From positions 1-24,472 of the forward strand of contig DIXT01000005.1 in the NCBI GenBank assembly GCA_002436085.1: a stretch of DNA of 24,472 nt, given 5' to 3'. Source of the stretch: Anaerolineaceae bacterium UBA6073. GTDB lineage: Bacteria; Chloroflexota; Anaerolineae; Anaerolineales; Anaerolineaceae. A program made the translations under genes and the position numbers. Positions 1-7,437 of the stretch are shown piece by piece. Below the pieces are notes generated by a model that saw only the letters and a list, made by a program, of their open reading frames with translations, was not told the origin of the DNA and did not search any database. How positions within the stretch are numbered: the stretch's first letter is position 1; every line of letters starts with the position of its first letter.

Positions 1-27
1 CTATTCCATCATACTAATGACGGACAA

Positions 28-71
28 GCGGGCGACCGGACATTGCACCCCCTGTGGGTGTTCGAACCGGC
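28..71 (-). repeat. Copy 1 of a tRNA-Gly 3'-end fragment with a hairpin insert
   Basis: Read on the minus strand, this repeats the T-arm and acceptor 3' strand of the tRNA-Gly gene at 164-234, but the T-loop is interrupted by 20 extra bases. The insert (positions 41-60) contains CACCC and GGGTG arms that can fold into a small hairpin. No D-arm or anticodon arm is present, so it is not a functional tRNA gene. A second copy with the identical insert lies at 101-144, 73 bp away. Confidence 0.75.
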
Positions 72-100
72 CTGGGTCTATCAGAACTTAAATAAAAAAA

Positions 101-144
101 GCGAGCAATCGGACATTGCACCCCCTGTGGGTGTTCGAACCGGC
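101..144 (-). repeat. Copy 2 of a tRNA-Gly 3'-end fragment with the same insert
   Basis: Same structure as copy 1: a T-arm/acceptor tail of the tRNA-Gly type, with a 20-base insert at 114-133 identical to that of copy 1. The acceptor part has changed at several bases relative to the tRNA. The A-rich stretch before it on the plus strand (about 90-100) also precedes the true tRNA 3' end (about 152-163). The duplicated unit therefore seems to include the T-tract that follows the tRNA in the direction of transcription. Confidence 0.75.
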
Positions 145-163
145 TAAATGATAAATAAAAAAA

Positions 164-234
164 GCGGGCGACCGGATTCGAACCGGCGAATGTTAGCTTG
201 GAAGGCTAATGCCTTACCACTTGGCGACGCCCGC
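164..234 (-). tRNA. tRNA-Gly (anticodon TCC)
   Basis: The reverse complement folds as a 71-nt cloverleaf. It has a 7-bp acceptor stem GCGGGCG/CGCCCGC, a D-arm with the AGTGGTAAGGC core, an anticodon stem TTAGC/GCTAA around loop CTTCCAA (anticodon TCC, reading GGA), and a T-arm GCCGG-TTCGAAT-CCGGT. CCA is not encoded. A T-rich run follows the 3' end on the minus strand and probably terminates transcription. A good promoter lies just upstream. Confidence 0.95.
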
Positions 235-243
235 GTGCACTCT

Positions 244-272
244 ATTTTATGCAATTCAAAGCCCGGCGTCAA
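244..272 (-). promoter_or_regulatory. Sigma-70-type promoter of tRNA-Gly
   Basis: On the minus strand, TTGACG (267-272) and TAAAAT (244-249) are separated by exactly 17 bp. The expected transcription start falls a few bases before the first base of the tRNA, as is usual for stable RNA genes. It lies in the short gap after the gatB stop codon, so the tRNA need not depend on read-through from gatCAB. Confidence 0.65.
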
Positions 273-290
273 TGCCGACAGGCTGCCCCC

Positions 291-1727
291 TTAGCGCTTC
301 AACTGCTCCAGCAAAAGCTCACGCGTGCGTTTGGGGTCGGCTTTCCCGCCAGTGCGGCGCATCACCTGGCCTACAAACCACCCAAGCAAGCTTTCTTTAC
401 CGGCTCTAAAGCTTTCCACCTCAGCCGGGGACTCTGCTATTATTGCCGCAATTTGCCCGCTTAAGGCGTCCTCGTCCGCAATCAGGCCCAGCCCTTCGCG
501 CTCCACAATCTCCGCGGGCTTTCCTCCGCCGGCTTCTACCTTGCCAAGCAGGCTCTTGCCGGTGGCCGGGTTTATCTTTCCGCCTTCCACCATGCGGATA
601 ATCTCCGCCAGGTCAATCGGGCGCAGGCGCAGTTCCGCGGCGCTCTTGCCCGTGTCGTTCATCAGGCGGCTGAGGTCGTTCATCATCCAGTTGGAAACCA
701 CTTTCGCCGCGCCGCCGAAAAGCCGCACGCTTTCCTCGTAGTAATCCGAAAGGCTGCGTTCGCTGGTGAGGATATCCGCATCGTAAGCGGAGAGCTGGTA
801 ATCCTGGATGAAGCGCGCCCGACGTTCAATCGGCAGCTCGGGCAGGCTTGCAATCACCTCCGCGATTTCCTCCGCGGAAAGCACCACCGGCAGCAGGTCC
901 GGCTCGCGGAAGTAGCGATAGTCGGCTTCCGTTTCCTTTGAGCGCATTTTGCGCAGGGTGCCGGTGTCAGCATCCCAGTCCAGCGTGTAGGACTGGATGC
1001 GCTGGCCGGCTTCCACGGCCTCAATCTGGCGTTTAGATTCCTCAATAATCGCCAGGCGAACCGCGTCAATGGAGTTGACGTTCTTGATTTCGGTTTTGGT
1101 GTTGAGCACGGTGCTGCCGGCTTCGCGGATGGAGACGTTCGCATCGCAGCGCAGATGACCGCGCTCCATATCCGCCTCGGAAACGCCAATCCAGCGCAGA
1201 AGCTGGCGCAGTTGGGTCAGGTATTGGGCAGCTTCCTCCGCGGAGCGCAAATCGGGCTCGGTGACCATCTCCACCAGCGGCACGCCGCAGCGGTTAAAAT
1301 CCACCAGGCGTTCGCCGTCCTCAATTTTGGTTTTGCCGGCGTCCTCTTCCAGGTGCAGTTTGTGGATGCGCACCCGCCGGCTAGTGCCGTCAGGCATCTG
1401 CAGGTCCATGTAACCGCCCTTGCCAATCGGCTCGTCAAACTGAGTGATTTGGTAGCCTTTGGGTAGGTCTGGGTAGAAGTAATTTTTACGGTCAAAGTAA
1501 GAAACCGGGTTGATTTCCGCGTGCATTGCGGCAGCCAGCAGCGCGCCTTTGCGCACGGTTTCGACATTCAAGACGGGCAGCACGCCGGGCAAACCGCTGC
1601 ACACCGGGCAGATGTTGGTGTTTGGCTCCGCTCCCCACGAATCCGCTTTACAGGAGCAAAAAATCTTGCTGGTGGTATTGAGTTGAATGTGGGTTTCAAG
1701 TCCAATGACAATCTCGTAAGTTTTCAT
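291..1727 (-). CDS. gatB: Asp-tRNA(Asn)/Glu-tRNA(Gln) amidotransferase subunit B
   Basis: GatB is the kinase and tRNA-binding subunit of GatCAB, the cytosolic enzyme that converts Glu-tRNA(Gln) and/or Asp-tRNA(Asn) to Gln-tRNA(Gln)/Asn-tRNA(Asn) using ammonia made by GatA. The 478-residue length is normal. The N-terminus has the family signature GLETHIQLNT, followed by the FCSC and CPVC pairs that bind zinc in the cradle domain. YFDRKNYFYPDLPKGYQI and the HLEEDAGK stretch belong to the phosphorylation site. The C-terminal part, ending in GKADPKRTRELL, is the YqeY-like tail domain that contacts tRNA. The start ATG overlaps the gatA stop codon (ATGA), indicating translational coupling. Identification is secure; whether the physiological substrate is Gln, Asn or both depends on which synthetases the genome encodes. 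Confidence 0.97.
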   Translation of the reverse strand: MKTYEIVIGLETHIQLNTTSKIFCSCKADSWGAEPNTNICPVCSGLPGVLPVLNVETVRKGALLAAAMHAEINPVSYFDRKNYFYPDLPKGYQITQFDEPIGKGGYMDLQMPDGTSRRVRIHKLHLEEDAGKTKIEDGERLVDFNRCGVPLVEMVTEPDLRSAEEAAQYLTQLRQLLRWIGVSEADMERGHLRCDANVSIREAGSTVLNTKTEIKNVNSIDAVRLAIIEESKRQIEAVEAGQRIQSYTLDWDADTGTLRKMRSKETEADYRYFREPDLLPVVLSAEEIAEVIASLPELPIERRARFIQDYQLSAYDADILTSERSLSDYYEESVRLFGGAAKVVSNWMMNDLSRLMNDTGKSAAELRLRPIDLAEIIRMVEGGKINPATGKSLLGKVEAGGGKPAEIVEREGLGLIADEDALSGQIAAIIAESPAEVESFRAGKESLLGWFVGQVMRRTGGKADPKRTRELLLEQLKR

Positions 1728-3328
1728 GCGCTCACCTCGCTTTCACGCAAAGCCTGCGGGATAGCCCGGCGCCAGTCCGCGTTTTCGGTAGCCTGTTCGT
1801 AGGCGTAGGCTGCTCTCAGGATCAAGTCCTCGCGGAAGTCCATACCAAAGAACTGCACGCCAATGGGCAGCCCCAGCGGGTCCAGCCCGGCAGGGATGCT
1901 GACGGCGGGGATGCCGGCATGGTTGCCGGCCACGGTCATCTGGTCGGAGTACTGCATCAGCACCGAGTCGCCCATAACTTCGCTGCGGCGGAACGCGGTG
2001 GTCGGGGTGGTCGGCGTGAGCAGCGCGTCCAGACGGTAGACTCCTTGCGGGTCGAAGGCCAGCTCAAAGTCCGAACGGATCATAGAGCGTACGCGCAGCG
2101 CCTTCTGGTAGTACTGGGCGCTGTGTTGGGCGGCGCTCACGTACATGCCCATCAGGATGCGGAGTTTGGGCTGCAAGCCAAAGCCCTCAGCGCGCGTGGC
2201 GCGGTAGAGTTCGCTGAGCCCGCGCACCGGAGCGCTCGTGCGGTAGCCGTACTTAACGCCGTCGAAGCGGTGCAGGTTGGAAGCCGCTTCCACGCGGGAA
2301 ATGACGAAATAAGTCGGGATGCCGTGGCGGGCGTTTGGCATCGGCACGTCCTCAACGATTTCAGCGCCCAACCTGGCGAGCACTTCTGCAACGTCGCGCA
2401 CGGCGCTGTTCATCTCCGGTTGGATGGACTGAACGCTCATTTCGCCGGTGAGCGTGTCCGGGTAAGTGATGTGGTCGTAATCGCGCGAGAGCCCGATGCG
2501 CATTCCGCGCACGCCTTCCTGCAGCGCGGCGAGATAGTCTGGCACCGGTGCGAGCGCGCTGGTGCTGTCTTTTGGGTCCAAGCCAGCCAGAACCTGCAGC
2601 ATCAGCGCCGCGTCCGATACATCGCGCGCCAGCGGGCCGGGGCAGTCCAGCGAGGAGCCGAAGGCAATCAGGCCGTAGCGGGAGGTGCGCCCGTAGGAGG
2701 GCTTGAGCCCGACCACGCCGCAAAAGGCCGCGGGTTGGCGAATGGATCCGCCGGTATCCGTGCCGAGCGAGAGCGGCGCTTCGCGCGCGGCGACCGAAGC
2801 CGCGGAACCGCCGGAGGAACCGCCCGTGACGCGCTGGGTGTTCCACGGGTTGTTGGGGTGCGGCTGAAAGGCGCTGGATTCGCTGGAGGAACCGTAGGTG
2901 AATTCGTCCAGGTTGGTTTTGCCGATAATCAGCGCGCCGGCTTTCTCCAGGCGCTCCACGGTGGTGGCGGTGTAGGGCGGGCGGAAGTTATACAGGATGC
3001 GCGAGGCGGCTGTGGTGGTGGTGCCCTTCACGCAAAAGATGTCTTTGATCGAAACCGGCACGCCGGCCAGAGGGCCGGGGTCTTCGCCGCGCTGTACCAT
3101 TGTTTGCACTTTTTCAGCCTGCTGGCGGGCAAGCCCGGTGGAAACCTCGATAAAAGCGTGCACCTTGCCTTCTTCGGCCGGGTCCAGGCTCGCGTTTTGA
3201 AGGCTGCCGGGGACGCCGTCCACAGCTTTGATTTGCCGCAGGTGGTCTTCCAGCACATTCAGCGCGGAAAGTTCTCCAGCGCGCACTTTTTGGGCAATCT
3301 GACGGGCACTGAGGCGAATGCTGCTCAT
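1724..3328 (-). CDS. gatA: Asp-tRNA(Asn)/Glu-tRNA(Gln) amidotransferase subunit A
   Basis: GatA is the glutaminase subunit of GatCAB and belongs to the amidase-signature family. The Ser-cisSer-Lys triad is visible: Lys95 in VSIKD, Ser171 in GGSSGGSAAS, and nucleophile Ser195 in TDTGGSIRQPA. At 534 residues it is longer than the roughly 485 usual for GatA. The extra length includes residues about 36-60, before the KVHAF segment, and residues about 285-300, and looks like surface insertions. The gene overlaps gatC upstream and gatB downstream by 4 bp each, so the three subunits are made from one transcript by coupled translation. Family and role are certain; the meaning of the insertions is unknown. 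Confidence 0.97.
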   Translation of the reverse strand: MSSIRLSARQIAQKVRAGELSALNVLEDHLRQIKAVDGVPGSLQNASLDPAEEGKVHAFIEVSTGLARQQAEKVQTMVQRGEDPGPLAGVPVSIKDIFCVKGTTTTAASRILYNFRPPYTATTVERLEKAGALIIGKTNLDEFTYGSSSESSAFQPHPNNPWNTQRVTGGSSGGSAASVAAREAPLSLGTDTGGSIRQPAAFCGVVGLKPSYGRTSRYGLIAFGSSLDCPGPLARDVSDAALMLQVLAGLDPKDSTSALAPVPDYLAALQEGVRGMRIGLSRDYDHITYPDTLTGEMSVQSIQPEMNSAVRDVAEVLARLGAEIVEDVPMPNARHGIPTYFVISRVEAASNLHRFDGVKYGYRTSAPVRGLSELYRATRAEGFGLQPKLRILMGMYVSAAQHSAQYYQKALRVRSMIRSDFELAFDPQGVYRLDALLTPTTPTTAFRRSEVMGDSVLMQYSDQMTVAGNHAGIPAVSIPAGLDPLGLPIGVQFFGMDFREDLILRAAYAYEQATENADWRRAIPQALRESEVSA

Positions 3329-3642
3329 TGGCTCACCTCACCGCGCGAAAAATCCGGAACGCGGAAGTAGCCGCCTTCACTGTCCGGCGCCTGGTCCAAG
3401 ATTTCTTGTGGGTTTGGGAAAGGGTTCCACGTATCCGCGCGCGGGGCGCTGCCGCGGCAGTCCAGGCCGTGCAAGCTGGGCTGCACGTCTTCCGCCAGTT
3501 GGATTTCACTCAGTTCTTTCACCGCTGCCAACTGGTGGTTGAGTTCCGTACGCAGGTACTCGCTTTCTTCGGGCGTCAGCTCCAGGGCGGCCAGCGTGAC
3601 CAGTTTAGCAAACATTTCCGGCGTTATGCTGTCAGGCGTCAT
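3325..3642 (-). CDS. gatC: Asp-tRNA(Asn)/Glu-tRNA(Gln) amidotransferase subunit C
   Basis: GatC is the small belt-like subunit that wraps the GatA-GatB interface and stabilises GatA. The protein starts MTPDSITPEMFAKLVTLAAL and contains the typical LTPEESEYLRTELNHQLAAV helix, then DVQPS and a C-terminal FRVPDFSR tail, all characteristic of the family. The ATG at 3642 is chosen because AAGGAAG sits about 8 bases before it. A GTG six bases further upstream (3648) would be in frame but abuts that Shine-Dalgarno directly. It is the first gene of the gatCAB operon and overlaps gatA by 4 bp. Confidence 0.95.
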   Translation of the reverse strand: MTPDSITPEMFAKLVTLAALELTPEESEYLRTELNHQLAAVKELSEIQLAEDVQPSLHGLDCRGSAPRADTWNPFPNPQEILDQAPDSEGGYFRVPDFSRGEVSQ

Positions 3643-3674
3643 AAACACTTCCTTCTTTCATTGCGTTACGCGTT

Positions 3675-3683
3675 ATTATAGCA
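3675..3683 (-). promoter_or_regulatory. Extended -10 promoter of gatCAB
   Basis: The minus strand reads TGC-TATAAT, an extended -10 element with a perfect hexamer at 3675-3680. No convincing -35 is seen 16-18 bp upstream, which fits an extended -10 promoter. It would give a leader of only about 25 nt before gatC. Confidence 0.55.
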
Positions 3684-3741
3684 AGTTTCCGGTCGGGGCG
3701 GGCTGCGGGCGCCCGGGAGGAATAAGCAGGCACGCTTCGGA

Positions 3742-3750
3742 TGCTATAAT
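3742..3750 (+). promoter_or_regulatory. Extended -10 promoter of the glycosyltransferase gene
   Basis: TGC-TATAAT on the plus strand, with the hexamer at 3745-3750, mirrors the gatCAB promoter about 60 bp away and divergent to it. The predicted transcription start lies at about 3757, virtually at the ATG at 3759. Translation would then be leaderless, or begin at the internal ATG at 3789. Confidence 0.5.
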
Positions 3751-3758
3751 CTGGGTCT

Positions 3759-5819
3759 ATGGAGAACATAAAGCCTCCAGATCTCCCGATGAAACGAAAA
3801 GAGCGCCCCAGTCTGCGCGCCTGGGGTAAAAAAAACTGGCTGTTTGCTGCCGGGCTCCTGCTCTACCTTCTGACCCGCTTCATCCAGTTGGACAAATTCC
3901 CGATTTTCTTTTTCACCGATGAAGCCGTACAGACGATGTCTGCGGTGGACCTCATCGCGCGCGGATTTCGGGACAGCGCCGGGCGTCTGTTTCCGGTGTA
4001 CTTTGAGAACGGCGGTCAATTTAACCTCAGCTTGTCCGTGTATCTGCAGCTGCTGCCGGCGCTGCTGCCGCGCTCAGTCTGGCTCACGCGCGGGGTATGC
4101 GCGCTGGTGACCCTGGCGGTACCTCTCAGCGTGGGGCTGGCGCTGCGGGATTATTTTAAGGCGCGCGCCTGGTGGCTGGCGCCCGTGCTTATCGCGGCTG
4201 TACCGGCCTGGTTCTTGCATTCCCGCACTGCTTTTGAAACCAGCCTGGGCGCGGCAATGTACAGCCTGTTCCTTTACTTCTACCTTGGCTACCGGTTGAA
4301 GAACCGCAAACTGCTCCCACTTGTGCTCCTTTTTGGGGCGCTGGCGTTCTATTCTTACAGCCCGCTGCAGCTGGTGGTCGTGCTCAGCGGCGCGGCGCTG
4401 CTCATCGCGGATTGGCGCTACCACCTGCAGAACAAGCGTATTTTGCTTCTCGGCCTGCTCATCCTGGCGCTTGCGGCGCTGCCGTACGCGCTCTTTCGCA
4501 TCAACCATCCGGACGCGCTGGCGCGGCACCTGACGCAGCTGCAGTCTTACTGGGTTTCGGGGGCTTCCTTGCCCGCCAAAGCCGGCGCGTATCTGCGCAA
4601 CTACCTGCGCGGATTGGACCCGCGCTACTGGTTTTTCCCAAACGAGGTGGATTTGATCCGGCACCAGATGAAGGGCATGGGGCACTATCCCTTGCTCAGT
4701 TTGCCCTTGGTTTTGCTGGGCTTGGTGCAGACCGCACGCGGCGTGCGGGAGCCTGAAAAGCGTACAATTCTAATTGTCCTGCTGGCTGCGCCCTCTGGTG
4801 CGGCGCTGGTCGGGCCGGCCATCACGCGCCTGCTGGTAATGATTGTGCCGCTAAGCTACCTGGCGCTGCTTGGCACGGAGAGCATCCTGGTTTTACCGCG
4901 CCCGGAAGGATTTGTGCGCAAGCTGCTTCCGGCGGCTTTTTGCGGAGTGTGGGCGCTCTCCAGCCTGTTCATCACCTGGGACGCCTTGCGCAATGGTCCC
5001 ACCTGGTTTGAGAATTACGGTATGTATGGGCTGCAGTGGGGCGGGCAGACGCTCTTTGACGAAGTAAGCGAATACCAACGCGAGAATCCGGACAAGGAAG
5101 TCATCCTCAGCCCGAATTGGGCGAATGGAACCGATGTTGTCGCGCGCTTTTTTTTAGGGGATCCGCTGCCCATCACGGTCGGGGATATCGCGCCCTACAC
5201 GCTCTACCAGCTGCCCCTGGACAATCAAAAAGTGTTTGTGATGACGCCGGAAGAGTTTGAGTGGCTGCCCAAGACCGGCAAATTTACTGACGTGGAAGTG
5301 CTAAAAGTCTTGAACTACCCCAACGGGAAGCCGGGTTTTTACTTTGTCTCCCTGCGTTACGTGGACGGCATTGAGGCAATTTTTGCGGCTGAGCAGGCGG
5401 AGAGGCGCCAACCTAAAAGCGCCGTCGTGGAGCTCTTGGGGCAGCAGGTGCAGGTAGAGTACTCGCCGTTGGATATCAATGACATCTACCAGGCGTTCGA
5501 TGGCGACCAGGCCACCCTCATCCGCGGCTTTGAAGCCAATCCGCTGATCATTACGCTGGAATTTCCACAAGCAGTCAGCCTCAGCCGGGTTTCGGCGCTG
5601 CTGGGGAACGCCGCCAGCCGGCTGGAAGTGGAGCTGAGCCCCGCGGGCGGCGTCGAGACCTTGCGTTACAGCGCAGAGACCAACGGCTCTGCGCAGGTGC
5701 GCCCGCTAAGCATTGAATTTGATGAGGCTGTTAGCATCACGGCACTCAGGGTTTCCCTTTTAAACGTGAATGAAGGCGAGCCCGCGCACGTCCATTTATG
5801 GGAGCTTATTCTGGAATGA
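3759..5819 (+). CDS. GT-C type membrane glycosyltransferase with C-terminal discoidin-like domain
   Basis: A 686-residue polytopic membrane protein resembling the PMT/ArnT-like (GT39/GT83) superfamily, which transfers sugars from polyprenyl-phosphate donors on the outer face of the membrane. After a basic N-terminus, a first membrane helix (about 27-40) is followed by FFTDEA (51-56). This acidic pair in the first external loop is where GT-C enzymes keep their catalytic acid. About ten further hydrophobic segments run to about residue 400. The last 130 residues (about 555-686) are soluble, with IYQAFDGD near the beginning and HVHLWELILE at the end, like an F5/8-type (discoidin) carbohydrate-binding domain. 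The acceptor cannot be told from sequence. The start at 3759 has no Shine-Dalgarno because it sits at the predicted transcript start. MKRKERP at 3789 is an alternative. Confidence 0.75.
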   Translation: MENIKPPDLPMKRKERPSLRAWGKKNWLFAAGLLLYLLTRFIQLDKFPIFFFTDEAVQTMSAVDLIARGFRDSAGRLFPVYFENGGQFNLSLSVYLQLLPALLPRSVWLTRGVCALVTLAVPLSVGLALRDYFKARAWWLAPVLIAAVPAWFLHSRTAFETSLGAAMYSLFLYFYLGYRLKNRKLLPLVLLFGALAFYSYSPLQLVVVLSGAALLIADWRYHLQNKRILLLGLLILALAALPYALFRINHPDALARHLTQLQSYWVSGASLPAKAGAYLRNYLRGLDPRYWFFPNEVDLIRHQMKGMGHYPLLSLPLVLLGLVQTARGVREPEKRTILIVLLAAPSGAALVGPAITRLLVMIVPLSYLALLGTESILVLPRPEGFVRKLLPAAFCGVWALSSLFITWDALRNGPTWFENYGMYGLQWGGQTLFDEVSEYQRENPDKEVILSPNWANGTDVVARFFLGDPLPITVGDIAPYTLYQLPLDNQKVFVMTPEEFEWLPKTGKFTDVEVLKVLNYPNGKPGFYFVSLRYVDGIEAIFAAEQAERRQPKSAVVELLGQQVQVEYSPLDINDIYQAFDGDQATLIRGFEANPLIITLEFPQAVSLSRVSALLGNAASRLEVELSPAGGVETLRYSAETNGSAQVRPLSIEFDEAVSITALRVSLLNVNEGEPAHVHLWELILE

Positions 5820-6214
5820 GCGCGAGCCCCGAGCAGAAGCCAACGGTAGAAAAAAACGACCGCGCTAAAGGCCGGGCGCCCGCAGGGCGGGATGAGCTTT
5901 ATGACCTTCTCCGGGGACTGCTTGCGTGCTGTAGGCAAGGTGCCCGCAGGGCGGATGTGGGTCTTCCGGAACTTCCCTCGGGGGGCAAAGTACCTGCAGG
6001 TCGGGTGAGGGTTTTCTGGGTATTCCTTCAGCGGGAAAGGTACCTGCAGGTCGGGTGAGTGTCTTCCGGACCTTCCCTCAGGGGGAAGGTGCCCGTAGGG
6101 CGGATGAGGGTCTTTTTGACTCATCATGAAAACAGCAAGACTGCCGCCAAACCAATTGTTCAGGTAATATTAACTGGCACTCAGGCAGCGCGGATAGTTA
6201 GCAATAAGGAGTTT
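5820..6214 (+). other. 395-bp intergenic region with a tandem repeat array
   Basis: No credible gene is seen between the glycosyltransferase and the kinase-like gene. Reading frames exist on both strands, but they follow the repeats and have low-complexity, proline/arginine-rich products without family features. From 5937 the region is filled by the roughly 50-bp tandem repeat listed separately. The last 100 bp lead into the Shine-Dalgarno of the next gene. Confidence 0.6.
5937..6112 (+). repeat. Tandem repeat array, about 3.5 units of 49-50 bp
   Basis: Units begin at 5937, 5987, 6037 and 6086 with AAGG or AAAG, followed by GTGCCCGCAGGGCGG or its variant GTACCTGCAGGTCGG, then GTGAGGGT-like and CTTCCGGA-like stretches and CCTTCCCTCAGGGGG. 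Two self-complementary patches recur in the units: GCCCGCAGGGC or ACCTGCAGGT, and CCTTCCC/GGGGGAAGG. The first and last units share the GCCC form and the middle two share the ACCT form. A more degenerate unit may precede at about 5869. Confidence 0.85.
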
Positions 6215-6847
6215 ATGGGCGCAAAACTAACCCCAAAAGTCATCCTGGAAGGCACACGCCTGACCTTTAAGACGGAAATCGCGTTCCGGCTGAATGAACA
6301 CCCCCGCTTTGTTGGTCCGCGCAAGTACCGCTACCACTCGCCCCTCATTTCCGCGGAGTGGTGCGCGTTCACCAACTTTCCGTGGGGCAGGGGCTTGATA
6401 AATTACCAGCCGGAAGAAGAAGCCCAGGCTTTGGAAACCTACCAGACCTGGGCGCGTCTTTTTGAGCTGCAGCGCTATTATTCCTGGGTGGTGGACCGCT
6501 TTCACCTCTCAACGCAAGTCTACCAATTGCAGACCTACGGCAAGTGCCCCGACTTTGGCTGGCTGGAAGAGCGTTTGCTGCCGCTCAACTTCCGCTTGAT
6601 TTTCCTCACGCGCAGCCCGGAGTCCTTCGCGCAGGCGCGCGAGGAACGGCTGAAGGTCTCCGGCAACCCGCGCCAGTATGGCGACCTGGAAATCTTTAAG
6701 CGCGAACAGGAACTGCTTGAGAGCCTGGTTTCGCGCAGCCGCCTGCCCTGCCTGCGGGTGGATATCTCGGACAACGACCTGGACGCGGCGGTGGAGCGCG
6801 TGGTGAATTGGATGGAAGCAACGGGCGGTTTGAGCATGCCCGATTGA
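6215..6847 (+). CDS. Thymidylate/deoxynucleoside-kinase-like P-loop protein with altered Walker A
   Basis: A 210-residue protein with the outline of the thymidylate kinase-like P-loop fold. It has an N-terminal strand and loop VILEGTRLTFKTEIAFRL (about 9-26), a central VVDRFHLSTQVYQ like the DR(F/H)xxS motif of nucleotide kinases, a strand FRLIFLTRSPESF, and an arginine-rich lid-like AREERLKVSGNPRQYGD. The Walker A loop is degenerate: GxxxxFKT replaces GxxxxGKT, so the last glycine before the lysine is phenylalanine. It may bind nucleotide atypically, or have lost kinase activity and become a binding protein. The start at 6215 is chosen for AAGGAG just upstream. An in-frame extension to 6059 exists but translates the tandem repeat and is probably spurious. 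A Nudix gene follows 21 bp downstream, suggesting a nucleotide-related pair. Confidence 0.6.
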   Translation: MGAKLTPKVILEGTRLTFKTEIAFRLNEHPRFVGPRKYRYHSPLISAEWCAFTNFPWGRGLINYQPEEEAQALETYQTWARLFELQRYYSWVVDRFHLSTQVYQLQTYGKCPDFGWLEERLLPLNFRLIFLTRSPESFAQAREERLKVSGNPRQYGDLEIFKREQELLESLVSRSRLPCLRVDISDNDLDAAVERVVNWMEATGGLSMPD

Positions 6848-6868
6848 CAGAGTGTTGAAGGAGATGTG

Positions 6869-7333
6869 ATGAAAGAGCGCGTCAGAAATTCGGTTAAGGC
6901 TGTCATCATCAGCGGCGGGAAAATCCTGCTGCTGCAAAAACTGGACGCTGTCAGCCGGTACACCGTGCTGCCCGGCGGCGGGCAGAGAACGGGCGAGCCG
7001 CTGCCTGAGGCGCTGCGGCGCGAGTGTTTGGAGGAGATTAACGCGCGTGTGAATGTGGGGGCGCTGCTCTTTGTGCGCGATTACATCAGCGACAACCACG
7101 AATTTGCTGGACTCTCCGGGCATGTGCATCAGGTGGAGTTCCTGTTTGCCTGCGAGCTCATGGACGATTACCAGCCCGAAAACGGCTTAGAACCGGACCG
7201 CGGGCAGCAGCAGGTGCTGTGGGTGCCGCTGGACGCGCTGGAGCAGGCGAACTTTTACCCGCGTGCGCTCCTTCCATACTTGCGAAATCTTGATGCAGCA
7301 GACCGCCCGGTTTATCTGGGGGACGTCAACTAA
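6869..7333 (+). CDS. Nudix hydrolase
   Basis: A 154-residue protein of the Nudix family, which hydrolyses nucleoside diphosphates linked to another moiety. The Nudix box begins in PGGGQRTGEPLPEALRRE and continues CLEEIN (about residues 31-54). The G-x5-E-x7-RExxEE catalytic helix is intact, but the glycine usually found after EEx is asparagine. Upstream KAVIISGGKILLLQKL is the typical first strand. The substrate cannot be assigned. ATG at 6869 has AAGGAG five bases upstream; a GTG directly before it is in frame. It follows the kinase-like gene closely, probably in the same transcript. Confidence 0.9.
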   Translation: MKERVRNSVKAVIISGGKILLLQKLDAVSRYTVLPGGGQRTGEPLPEALRRECLEEINARVNVGALLFVRDYISDNHEFAGLSGHVHQVEFLFACELMDDYQPENGLEPDRGQQQVLWVPLDALEQANFYPRALLPYLRNLDAADRPVYLGDVN

Positions 7334-7387
7334 AGCGCTCGCAACCCGCCAGGATTGCACAGAAAAAGCACGCGGCTTTCCGGAAGG

Positions 7388-7393
7388 TATAAT
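7388..7393 (+). promoter_or_regulatory. Possible -10 element before the dynamin-like gene
   Basis: A perfect TATAAT lies about 45 bp before the ATG of the dynamin-like gene. No matching -35 hexamer or extended -10 TG is present at the proper distance, so the call is weak. Confidence 0.35.
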
Positions 7394-7437
7394 ACTTTTT
7401 AACGGCTTTATTTGTTTCTGCTCCCAAGGAGAAAATC

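Noticed and set aside
1919..3370. A 483-codon plus-strand frame opposite gatA
   Set aside because: It is the mirror of a GC-rich conserved gene. Its product has no domain features, and gatA on the other strand is certain.
5937..6112. The tandem repeat as a CRISPR array
   Set aside because: Units abut and are similar throughout; there are no unique spacers and no cas genes.
5666..6127. Frames on both strands across the 50-bp tandem repeats
   Set aside because: Repetitive Pro/Arg/Gly-rich products that follow the DNA repeat; no Shine-Dalgarno and no domain.
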